Of a DNA stretch of 44,506 bases, positions 1 to 6,657 are shown piece by piece. The stretch is from the NCBI GenBank assembly GCA_964370315.1, contig CAYJIS010000011.1:1-44506 (forward strand), given 5' to 3'. Both the position numbers and the translations under genes were made by a program. The stretch is from CAYJFX01 sp964370315 (GTDB taxonomy: Bacteria; Spirochaetota; Spirochaetia; Treponematales; Treponemataceae). Every line of letters begins with the position of its first letter. The first letter of the stretch is position 1. Below the pieces are notes generated by a model. The model had not been told where the DNA came from and made no database searches. It saw nothing but the letters and a program-made list of their open reading frames with translations.

Positions 1-290
1 AAGGGGATGCGTGCACTGAAACATATGATATAGTCGGATCATTATGTGAAAACTGCGATAAATTTGCAGTAGACCGAAAATTACCAAAAATTGATTTAAG
101 TGATATAATTATTATACACGATGCTGGTGCGCATGGTAGAGCTATGGGTTTTAACTATAATGCAAAATTGCGTTGTGGAGAGTTGCTTTTAAGAACTGAT
201 GGTTCAGTCGTGCAAATTAGAAGAAAAGAAACAATCGACGATTATTTTGCAACACTGAATTTTTCAGAACTTGCAGAGTTTAAAGCGTAA
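1..290 (+). CDS. lysA: Diaminopimelate decarboxylase, C-terminal fragment
   Basis: This is the 3' end of a gene cut by the left window edge; the frame is open from base 3 to the TAA at 288-290, giving about 95 residues. The enzyme decarboxylates meso-diaminopimelate to lysine with PLP. Visible family marks are the GSLCENCDKFA stretch, whose cysteine contributes to the partner subunit's active site, then HDAGAHGRAMGFNYN, which binds PLP and substrate, and the terminal RRKETIDDYFATL. These match the LysA group of fold-III PLP decarboxylases well. The next gene is convergent. The N-terminal PLP-lysine domain is outside the window. Confidence 0.93.
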   Translation, partial: GDACTETYDIVGSLCENCDKFAVDRKLPKIDLSDIIIIHDAGAHGRAMGFNYNAKLRCGELLLRTDGSVVQIRRKETIDDYFATLNFSELAEFKA

Positions 291-303
291 TTCTTTAATG
301 ATA

Positions 304-347
304 TAGCCAAGATATTTAATAACTCCCGTCTATTAAATATCGGGCTA
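304..347. terminator. Hairpin between convergent lysA and nudC
   Basis: Positions 304-321 and 331-347 are complementary over about 16 bp (TAGCC, a small mismatch, then GATATTTAATA), with a loop near 322-330. It sits 14 bases after the lysA stop and overlaps the last codons of nudC on the other strand, the usual place for a bidirectional terminator. Neither side has a strong T tract, so termination strength is uncertain. Confidence 0.5.
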
Positions 348-1092
348 TTGTTCCATGGTTTGGTATATCGGGTAAATTATCCCTTGAATACCAATCTGCT
401 TCTGCTAATTCATTTTTATCAATATTAATTTCACCTGATTCCCAATCACAAGTATAGCCAAACATTAATTGATTTGGAAAAGGCCATGATTGGCTTTTTA
501 TATACTGTATGTTTTTTACTTTTAATGAAACTTCTTCAAAGACTTCACGTGCAACACATTCCTCTAAGGTTTCACCTTGCTCAACATAGCCTGCAAGGCA
601 TGTATACACCGTAGTTGCCCTATGTGCATGTTTTGCTAGTAATATCTTATCATCTTTTTTTATCAAAACAATTATAGCCGGACTAAAACTAGGGTATCGT
701 CTTATTGAGCATATAGAACAATCTACTGCTGTTTCATTCTCTGAATCTATAAGCTTTCCGCCACAAATAGAACAGTAGTTCATGCTTTTAGTCCATAACG
801 CTAATGATCTAGCTCTTGCTGTAAGAGATGAAAAATCATTATAAAGTGCAAACACATGCACCACTGGAGTAAGTTCAAATCCTTCTGGGATGTTTTTTTC
901 TTCTTCTAAAAAACACGATAGGTAATCAAATTCATCCTCATGTATCCATTGTTTTATGCTATTAGTTTTCTTTAGTATTTCAAAAACTTCTTTCGTTGCA
1001 AGTTCAAGTGTATCCTTTTTTACTAAAATCAATCTATCGGTAAAAATAAAATAATGCGCCGTTTCTCTACATGAGTTTCTAATTATTGCCAT
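316..1092 (-). CDS. nudC: NAD+ diphosphatase / NAD-capped RNA decapping Nudix hydrolase
   Basis: A 258-residue Nudix hydrolase that splits NAD(H) into NMN(H) and AMP; the family also removes NAD caps from RNA 5' ends. Four cysteines at 107, 110, 125 and 128 form the family zinc ribbon. The Nudix box runs from G168 to L190 with the catalytic REVFEE core; the usual Gly before its last residue is Ser here. SQSWPFPNQLM at about 200-210 matches the NudC signature SQPWPFPxS. The start codon lies 1 base after the rdgB stop, so the two genes form an operon and are probably translationally coupled. Cytoplasmic. Confidence 0.94.
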   Translation of the reverse strand: MAIIRNSCRETAHYFIFTDRLILVKKDTLELATKEVFEILKKTNSIKQWIHEDEFDYLSCFLEEEKNIPEGFELTPVVHVFALYNDFSSLTARARSLALWTKSMNYCSICGGKLIDSENETAVDCSICSIRRYPSFSPAIIVLIKKDDKILLAKHAHRATTVYTCLAGYVEQGETLEECVAREVFEEVSLKVKNIQYIKSQSWPFPNQLMFGYTCDWESGEINIDKNELAEADWYSRDNLPDIPNHGTIARYLIDGSY

Positions 1093-1093
1093 T

Positions 1094-1735
1094 TTACACC
1101 AAAACTTCTTTTAATAAAGTTAAAATTTTTCTTGTTGCTTTGCCACGGTGTGATATTGCATTCTTTTCTTCTTCACTTAGTTCTGCTACTGTTTTATTAT
1201 AATCAGGTAAAAAAACAATAGGGTCATAGCCAAACCCGCCTTGTCCACAAGAAGCATCCATACTGTCTACCAAAACACCTTCCATAGTATCTTGAACACA
1301 GATAAATTTGTCTTTACCATAATAGAGCACCATTGAACAAACATAGTGACAGCTTCTGTTTATAACTCCATTTATGTCTTGAACACTTTTTACATGGTCT
1401 AAAAGAAGCGTATTTTTTTCTTCTTGCGATATCGGCCCTAGAGAATTTTTTCCACCTTTTGGAAAATCTTTCCCCTCATAACGAGCAGAATATATTCCCG
1501 GTAAATCTTCAAGAATATCTACACATATACCTGAGTCGTCAGCTAAGACAGGCTTTTTAACTATATCCCAAAGTGCCTCTGCTTTAATAAGTGCGTTTTC
1601 AATAAAAGTACTGCCAGTTTCCTCTGGGTCAAAGGTAAGTCCATCATCTTTTGGGATACGAATTTCATAGTTTGTACATAAAGATGCTAACTCTCTTCGT
1701 TTGTGTTCATTACTAGTTGCTAAGTATATTGTCAT
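1094..1735 (-). CDS. rdgB: XTP/dITP diphosphatase (RdgB/HAM1 family)
   Basis: A 213-residue house-cleaning pyrophosphatase that hydrolyses ITP, dITP and XTP to monophosphates and keeps deaminated purines out of nucleic acids. The N-terminus IYLATSNEHKRRE is the family S/T-x-N-x-x-K-x-x-E motif, LADDSGICVDILEDLPGIYSARY (about 65-87) holds the catalytic acidic residues, and SHRGKA near the C-terminus is the base-binding motif. It is first in an operon with nudC, and both enzymes clean nucleotides. No Shine-Dalgarno sequence precedes the ATG, and an extended -10 box ends 6 bases before it, so the mRNA is probably leaderless. Confidence 0.95.
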   Translation of the reverse strand: MTIYLATSNEHKRRELASLCTNYEIRIPKDDGLTFDPEETGSTFIENALIKAEALWDIVKKPVLADDSGICVDILEDLPGIYSARYEGKDFPKGGKNSLGPISQEEKNTLLLDHVKSVQDINGVINRSCHYVCSMVLYYGKDKFICVQDTMEGVLVDSMDASCGQGGFGYDPIVFLPDYNKTVAELSEEEKNAISHRGKATRKILTLLKEVLV

Positions 1736-1741
1736 GTAATA

Positions 1742-1750
1742 AGTATATCA
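1742..1750 (-). promoter_or_regulatory. Extended -10 promoter of rdgB-nudC
   Basis: The minus strand reads TGATATACT, an extended -10 (TGN plus TATACT), followed by TATTAC and the ATG. No good -35 hexamer is seen 16-18 bases upstream, which fits an extended -10 promoter. With normal spacing the transcript starts at or within a base or two of the start codon. Confidence 0.6.
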
Positions 1751-1790
1751 CTTTTTTAACTTATATGCTATAGTAATGAACCTTCAGATA

Positions 1791-2615
1791 TTATGGACTC
1801 TCTTTTTTTAGATCGCGTAAAGCATGATATACCGTGTGTTCATATACGTTTAAAACCTTACTTATTTCTTTATTTGAAGGTCTAAGTCTTTTAATGCATG
1901 CATTATCATGTATGCCTCTTTGCCAAACACGAGTATAGTATTTTTGAGACTTTAGTACATGCTGCCCCATACTCGAATCATTGTTTATACATGAAAGCTC
2001 ATACGAGCATCGATTTTTTTGTATAAATGCTTTATTAATTTTCTCCTTTTCTTTTTCATATCGGGTTACCTTTTTTTCAATTGTTGCGTCTAAATAGTGC
2101 TTATACTCACAAATTGTATCTATACATATTCCCGTTTTTTTTGAAAGCATTGATATATGTAAGTCTGTGAGAAAGTAGCACGACTTTAATCCTAGTACCA
2201 ATAACTTAAATTTATCCTTGTTATTACAAATGTCATAATCATTTACTTCTGTTGTATACTCTTCATCTTGTTCGCCAACGAATAAAGTATAATCATGCTT
2301 GCAATATTGAGTAATGGAAACATTTTGTGCACATTTCCTATAATACCTTCTATACCATGTCTTCTTTAAGTTTTTAACGCAGGTAATTATGTATGTAGTA
2401 AATGTTGACATTTTTTCTGAATAGTTTTCAATTATTCTAGGTAATTTGTCAAATAAAAACAACATATAATCGCTTCTGTCATCTTCCGTCATGTAAAAGA
2501 TACCAAATGATGTAGGCTTTAAGTAAATTCGTTCAAATAATTTTTTACTAGCATTATCTAAACTAATAGTATTACATTTTAGTAAACCATAAATATCATC
2601 AACATTCTCACACAT
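1791..2615 (-). CDS. Sigma-factor-like DNA-binding regulator under a sigma-54 promoter
   Basis: A 274-residue protein I cannot place in a named family. Residues about 46-95 (SDYMLFLFDKLPRIIENYS, then FTTYIITCVKNLKKTWYRR) have the spacing and character of sigma-70 region 2.1-2.2. The C-terminus, about 243-274, holds SNKEISKVLNVYEHTVYHAL, which fits the helix-turn-helix of sigma region 4 or a LuxR-like domain. The middle is charged and likely helical. Twelve cysteines are unusual for a cytoplasmic protein of this size. I chose the ATG at 2613-2615: AAGGAGG lies 5 bases upstream, while the GTG at 2619-2621 overlaps that ribosome-binding site. The gene stands alone, preceded by a -24/-12 promoter. 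The sigma role is inferred. Confidence 0.72.
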   Translation of the reverse strand: MCENVDDIYGLLKCNTISLDNASKKLFERIYLKPTSFGIFYMTEDDRSDYMLFLFDKLPRIIENYSEKMSTFTTYIITCVKNLKKTWYRRYYRKCAQNVSITQYCKHDYTLFVGEQDEEYTTEVNDYDICNNKDKFKLLVLGLKSCYFLTDLHISMLSKKTGICIDTICEYKHYLDATIEKKVTRYEKEKEKINKAFIQKNRCSYELSCINNDSSMGQHVLKSQKYYTRVWQRGIHDNACIKRLRPSNKEISKVLNVYEHTVYHALRDLKKESP

Positions 2616-2644
2616 ATGCACCTCCTTACAGTGTGTAAGAATAT

Positions 2645-2662
2645 ATGCAAGTTTAGTGCCAA
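2645..2662 (-). promoter_or_regulatory. Sigma-54 (-24/-12) promoter
   Basis: The minus strand reads TTGGCACTAAACTTGCAT, matching the RpoN consensus TGGCAC-N5-TTGCW with exactly 10 bases between the invariant GG (2659-2660) and GC (2647-2648). A start about 12 bases past the GC, near 2636, gives a leader of about 20 bases containing AAGGAGG before the ATG at 2615. Nothing in this spacer suggests a competing sigma-70 promoter. Confidence 0.85.
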
Positions 2663-2711
2663 CATATGGTGAAAATATATAAAAGAGTATTTCTATGTAT
2701 TATAAATACAT

Positions 2712-2765
2712 ACAAAAAAAATCTTGCAAGAAAAATTTTTTAAAAGTAATTTTTTCTTGCAAGAT
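2712..2765 (-). promoter_or_regulatory. Twin TCTTGCAAGA palindromes: nrnA terminator and/or sigma-54 enhancer site
   Basis: Positions 2721-2735 and 2751-2765 are perfect 15-base inverted arms around a 15-base loop. On the minus strand the second arm is followed by eight T residues, so it can act as a rho-independent terminator for nrnA. Each arm also contains the self-palindromic decamer TCTTGCAAGA (2722-2731 and 2755-2764), centred 33 bp apart, close to three helical turns. They lie about 90 and 120 bp upstream of the predicted sigma-54 start, typical for activator binding sites. Both roles may apply. Confidence 0.7.
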
Positions 2766-2786
2766 AACTAGATTTATGAAATAAAA

Positions 2787-3767
2787 TTAAAAAATTTTTG
2801 AAAATTCATCTAAAATTTTTGGAATAAAAGTGTCTATCTTTTCTTTTGTGCTTAACCCAGAAGCATTTTTATGACCACCACCACCAAACTTAGCCGCAAT
2901 GGCACTTACATCTACATCAGCTTTAGATCTAAAGCCTGCTGTGCATTGCGTTTCAGTCTCTTGTCGCAAAAAGACAATTGCCTCTACTTTATCTGTTGAA
3001 AGTAATGTTTGATATAGGATATCGTTATCTCTGCCTTCTTTGCCATACTTATGTGTTTCGTCTAGTGTTTCATATGTTATAATCAACTTACCATCAAAAT
3101 ATTGCTTAGCCCTATCTAAAGCTATCGATAAGAGTTTTCTTGTTGAAAATGGCTTTCCACTTTCTATATCACTATATGTTTGCCTAGGATTTGCACCAAA
3201 TTTTACCAAATTACTTGCAAGTGTAAAAATGTACGCACTGGATTCATTAAGAAACTTAAAAAAGCCTGTATCAGTTGATAAACCAAAAAAAAGCAATTTA
3301 GCATCTTTTTCATCAATTGTTTCAAATTGTCTTTCATATATTTGCTGGATTAAACAAGCCGTAGCAGGACATGATGGTATAATTATACTATGTTTATCAT
3401 CAGAAGTTGAAGTTTTATGATGATCAATAATAAATGTATCGTAATGTTTTACTTGTTTTTCAATATCTTCGCCAAGACGTGAGTACTCGGAGCAATCTAG
3501 TATAAATAAGCCTATCTGTTTCGCATTTGTGCTCAAGGGTTTAAACTCTTTTTTAAAATCCTTTTCATAAATTTTTACTTCACTTCTTTTAAATGGTCCT
3601 GCAGACAAAGTTGTACAGGGCTTTGACATTTTTTGCAGTATACTTTGAAGTACCAATGTGCTTGCTATACAATCACCATCAGGTTCTTTGTGACCAGCAA
3701 CAACAAAACTATCATGCTGTGCAACAAATTGTTCAAATGCAATAAATTGATTTTCAGAAATAATCAT
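2787..3767 (-). CDS. nrnA: DHH-family phosphoesterase, NrnA-like (nanoRNase / pAp phosphatase)
   Basis: A 326-residue DHH/DHHA1 phosphoesterase. Family members degrade 2-5 nt RNAs and dephosphorylate 3'-phosphoadenosine 5'-phosphate; some act on pGpG or pApA. Metal-binding motifs are GHKEPDGDC (about 25-33), LDCSEYSR (about 90-97), the namesake DHH in IIDHHKT (about 114-120), and the DHHA1 substrate loop GGGGHKNASG near 296-305. AAGGAAAC precedes the ATG. It follows the M24 peptidase gene by 19 bases, so it is likely last in an operon with it and the small exported protein. Substrate preference cannot be read from the sequence. Confidence 0.9.
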   Translation of the reverse strand: MIISENQFIAFEQFVAQHDSFVVAGHKEPDGDCIASTLVLQSILQKMSKPCTTLSAGPFKRSEVKIYEKDFKKEFKPLSTNAKQIGLFILDCSEYSRLGEDIEKQVKHYDTFIIDHHKTSTSDDKHSIIIPSCPATACLIQQIYERQFETIDEKDAKLLFFGLSTDTGFFKFLNESSAYIFTLASNLVKFGANPRQTYSDIESGKPFSTRKLLSIALDRAKQYFDGKLIITYETLDETHKYGKEGRDNDILYQTLLSTDKVEAIVFLRQETETQCTAGFRSKADVDVSAIAAKFGGGGHKNASGLSTKEKIDTFIPKILDEFSKIF

Positions 3768-3786
3768 TGAGTTTCCTTATAAAGAT

Positions 3787-5001
3787 TTATGATATTATTA
3801 ATAGTTCCATTTGCGGAACTTGTAATGTAGTAGTTTTATTATCACGTTTACCGGATATTACTGGAAAGCCGTTTTCAATATAGATATCAATTTCTGTTCT
3901 CATACCAAATTCACCAAAATATATGCCTGGTTCAACAGAAAAGCACGAACCATTTAACAACTTCCTTTTATCCGGAAACTCAACAGAATCTAAATTTACT
4001 CCAGACCCATGGCAAGCTGTATCAATACCGTGTCCAGTCCTGTGTTTAATCACATCTGTGTACCCATAATGTATGAGTATTTTTCTCACTTGTTCATCTA
4101 AATCACAGCCAGATACTGAATGTAATTTTGACGTATTAGCATATTCTAAAAGGGTAGTGTACACTATATCTCGCGACTCACATAAACGCGAAAATGCTTC
4201 CTTGTATACATCTTTGACTTCAGTATCAAAGACACCTACCCATGAAATATCCGCAAATATCGCTTTTTGCTCATCACCTAAATCTGCTTCTTTAGCGAAT
4301 ATATCTAGTTGAATTATATCTCCTTTTTGTGCAATAGCAGAGCCAGTTTTTGAAACACTATAATGCGGATCTCCTGCATTTTTACCGAAGGCCACTATAG
4401 GCTCATGATCATACACTAAAGAGAACTCTTTAAATTTGTTTAGAATAAATTCTAAAACGTCATACTCACTAATAGGTACGTTTGATGTATATTTTGAACA
4501 TATGAAATTCCAAGTATGTTCAATTATCATATACAGACATGTAGCAGCTCTTTCGTGACTTTCAATACCTTGAGCTGACAACAATCCTTTTGTAATTTGT
4601 ATTAAAGAAGCGGCACTAAGGGTTTTGATATTACAATCATGTAAGGTTTTGACAAAGCCTGAATCAACCGTTGAAATTACTGATATGTTTTCATCAGATA
4701 AAACGGCATATGTTTTATTAGAAAAATTATTTAATATATTGAGTAATTCACTTCTTCCTGAATAAACTAGTTTATTTCCTGGTAAGCTATCAAGCATTCC
4801 ACTTTCAATTGAATGAACAATTTTATACGCTTCGCCTTCTGTAGGAACAACATACACCCACCTACGAGTAGAAATACTGTCAGTGTCGAGTGATAATAGT
4901 GAATCAGTTAAAGTGTCTCGATGTGAAAAATTTGTGAATATCCATCCGTGCATTTCAGGAATAGTCTGTAATGCACTTTGGATGGTTTGTATGTTAAACA
5001 A
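3787..5001 (-). CDS. M24-family metallopeptidase (Xaa-Pro aminopeptidase-like)
   Basis: A 404-residue protein with a creatinase-type N-terminal domain (about 15-135) and a C-terminal pita-bread domain. The five dinuclear-metal ligands are present: D233 (IQLDIFA), D251 (ADISWVG), H324 (RTGHG), E357 (SVEPGIY) and E370 (MRTEIDI), with the extra active-site H331. M24B enzymes of this layout remove N-terminal residues preceding proline. No signal peptide, so cytoplasmic. The start is a TTG 4 bases after the previous stop, preceded by GGAA; the first internal ATG is at codon 17 and would cut into the N-domain. Middle gene of a likely three-gene operon ending with nrnA. Confidence 0.88.
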   Translation of the reverse strand: MFNIQTIQSALQTIPEMHGWIFTNFSHRDTLTDSLLSLDTDSISTRRWVYVVPTEGEAYKIVHSIESGMLDSLPGNKLVYSGRSELLNILNNFSNKTYAVLSDENISVISTVDSGFVKTLHDCNIKTLSAASLIQITKGLLSAQGIESHERAATCLYMIIEHTWNFICSKYTSNVPISEYDVLEFILNKFKEFSLVYDHEPIVAFGKNAGDPHYSVSKTGSAIAQKGDIIQLDIFAKEADLGDEQKAIFADISWVGVFDTEVKDVYKEAFSRLCESRDIVYTTLLEYANTSKLHSVSGCDLDEQVRKILIHYGYTDVIKHRTGHGIDTACHGSGVNLDSVEFPDKRKLLNGSCFSVEPGIYFGEFGMRTEIDIYIENGFPVISGKRDNKTTTLQVPQMELLIIS

Positions 5002-5005
5002 GATT

Positions 5006-5410
5006 TTATTCCAAAATTAGAGTGTCTGTTTGGCTTCCAACTTCTGTATCAGCTGTTCCTGAGATTACACCCCAACTCATATTATTTCTATCATTAGGCA
5101 TATTTAAAATTACTTTTGTAAATGTACCATCTACATACTGGAGCATCATATATGGTGAAAAATCTGAGTAAGTAAAGGTTCTTAAATCACCTTTTACGTT
5201 TCCTGATGCAAACCATTCAGTAGGAATAGTTACCTGACCCAATTCAAGTCCATCTTCGTAGTACATTACTATATAAGCATCTGGATGCTCATACACTTTG
5301 TATATCTGTATATTACGATATGTTACCGATTTATCATCTGGTCCCACTTGAGAAAATGCTCCAACTGCAAGCAATGCTAATAGAGCTACTGAAATTATCA
5401 GTTTTTTCAT
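5006..5410 (-). CDS. Small exported protein of unknown function
   Basis: A 134-residue protein with a clear signal peptide: KK, a hydrophobic core LIISVALLALLAVGA, then a cleavage site after AFS. The mature part is about 114 residues, likely beta-rich, with YRNIQIYKVYEHPDAYIVMYY followed by GQVTIPTEWF. I recognise this pattern only from uncharacterised small periplasmic proteins of treponemes. AGGAGG lies 5 bases before the ATG, one of the strongest ribosome-binding sites here, suggesting high expression. It heads the operon with the M24 peptidase and nrnA. Function unknown. Confidence 0.85.
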   Translation of the reverse strand: MKKLIISVALLALLAVGAFSQVGPDDKSVTYRNIQIYKVYEHPDAYIVMYYEDGLELGQVTIPTEWFASGNVKGDLRTFTYSDFSPYMMLQYVDGTFTKVILNMPNDRNNMSWGVISGTADTEVGSQTDTLILE

Positions 5411-5483
5411 GCAATCCTCCTGGAAAACACTGTTATTAATATATTTCTATATCGGCTAAAATTTGCTAATACTGAACTGCTAA

Positions 5484-6434
5484 TTATATTGTCGCCAACA
5501 TTATTGCTTTTATTGTATGCTTTCTATTTTCCGCTTGATCCCATACCTTGCTTTTGTCGCTATCTATAACGTCTTCAGTAACTTCTTCTCCAACAACAGC
5601 TGGTAAACAATGCAAAAAGATAGTTGTATCCTTTTCGGTTTTACTCATAAGACTAGTATTAACCTGGTAAGGCGTCAGCATTTTAATGCGGCTTTCTTTT
5701 AGATCTTCTTCACCCATAGAAACCCATACATCAGTATACAGGCAATCAGCATTTTTAACAAGTGAAATATCATCACTAATTTGTAACGTTGATCCTGATT
5801 TTTTAGCCAATGCTTGGCAAATTATGACCATTTCATCGCTAGGAAAAAGTTCTTTTGGACTAATTATCGTAAAATGTATTGCAAGTTTTGCACAAATAAT
5901 CATTAAAGAAGTTGCAACATTATTTCTCCCATCTCCACAATACACGAGATTAAGTCCTTTTAAAAAGCCAAAATTCTCTTGTAATGTCATTACATCTGCT
6001 AGAGCTTGAGTAGGGTGATATTCGTCAGTTAAACCATTATAAACTGGTACACCAGAATGTTTTGCGAGTAATTCAACATGATTTTGTGAAAAACCCCTAA
6101 ATTGAATAGCAGAGAACATTCTTCCTAATACTTTTGCGGTATGCTCAATAGATTCTTTTGCGCCGAGTTGTATATCTTGATTTGAAAGAAAAACTGGATG
6201 ACCACCTTCTTCTCCAAAGGCAGTCTCAAAGGCACATCTGGTTCTTGTAGAACGTTTTTCAAAAAGAAGCGCTATTGTCTTACCCTTAAAGCGTTTTTTT
6301 ATTTTTCCCTCTTGTGCCTGTCTTTTAACTTTAATCGATAAGTCAAGAAGCGTTTTTATTTCTTCTGCAGTCCAATCGAGCCAATGTAATAAAGAGCGTC
6401 CTTTAAATATAGCAGTATTTTTTGTTTCATTCAT
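5484..6434 (-). CDS. argF: Ornithine carbamoyltransferase
   Basis: A 316-residue enzyme joining carbamoyl phosphate and ornithine to give citrulline. The carbamoyl-phosphate loop S62-T63-R64-T65-R66, HPTQ at 140-143, the ornithine-side VWVSMG near 236-241 and HCLP at 275-278 are all intact, so it should be active. The family is shared by biosynthetic ArgF and catabolic ArcB. No arginine deiminase, carbamate kinase or other arg gene is adjacent, so direction cannot be decided. It is a single-gene unit with its own near-consensus promoter; the -10 box ends 6 bases before the ATG and no Shine-Dalgarno is seen, so translation is probably leaderless. Confidence 0.95.
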   Translation of the reverse strand: MNETKNTAIFKGRSLLHWLDWTAEEIKTLLDLSIKVKRQAQEGKIKKRFKGKTIALLFEKRSTRTRCAFETAFGEEGGHPVFLSNQDIQLGAKESIEHTAKVLGRMFSAIQFRGFSQNHVELLAKHSGVPVYNGLTDEYHPTQALADVMTLQENFGFLKGLNLVYCGDGRNNVATSLMIICAKLAIHFTIISPKELFPSDEMVIICQALAKKSGSTLQISDDISLVKNADCLYTDVWVSMGEEDLKESRIKMLTPYQVNTSLMSKTEKDTTIFLHCLPAVVGEEVTEDVIDSDKSKVWDQAENRKHTIKAIMLATI

Positions 6435-6440
6435 ACAATA

Positions 6441-6469
6441 ATTTTAGTTGTTATTTATAAAAAAGTCAA
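6441..6469 (-). promoter_or_regulatory. Sigma-70 promoter of argF, leaderless geometry
   Basis: The minus strand reads TTGACT, 17 bases, TAAAAT. Six bases (TATTGT) separate the -10 from the ATG at 6432-6434, placing the transcription start at or next to the start codon. No purine-rich ribosome-binding site lies between. Confidence 0.8.
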
Positions 6470-6570
6470 CAAAGGTAAGTTCTGTTTTTTGATATCAAGT
6501 AATTATTTATACTATTGGTTTGAAATATTTTTGTGGTACACGAATTGATAGTGAGTGTAAAAACGCGTTA

Positions 6571-6655
6571 GGGCGCAGACGAAAATCGCATGATTGTAGT
6601 CGTAGACCGACCCCGAAGATGAAGCATGTTTAAAACAATCTTCGGGGGAACGCCC
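6571..6655. other. GC-rich three-way-junction-like element, possible RNA or small repeat
   Basis: The 223-base gap between argF and the M16 gene holds an 85-base segment richer in GC than its surroundings. A closing stem GGGCG/CGCCC (6571-6575, 6651-6655) encloses two hairpins. The first pairs 6578-6587 with 6592-6601 (8 of 10 pairs, loop GCAT). The second pairs CCCCGAAGAT (6611-6620) perfectly with 6638-6647 around a 17-base loop. It starts 2 bases after the M16 stop on the minus strand and may serve as its 3' end. No known RNA family was recognised and the strand is not determined. Confidence 0.5.
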
Positions 6656-6657
6656 AA

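Noticed and set aside
2619..2621. GTG as start of the sigma-like gene
   Set aside because: It overlaps the AAGGAGG ribosome-binding site, which is correctly spaced for the ATG at 2613-2615.
3040..3420. 126-codon plus-strand frame inside nrnA
   Set aside because: It is antisense to a well-conserved DHH phosphoesterase and shows no ribosome-binding site or recognisable domain.
6565..6657. Possible integron attC site, because of GTTAGGG and CGCCC ends
   Set aside because: The core sites are in the wrong relative orientation (GTT-type first, AA-type last) and no integrase or gene cassette is nearby.
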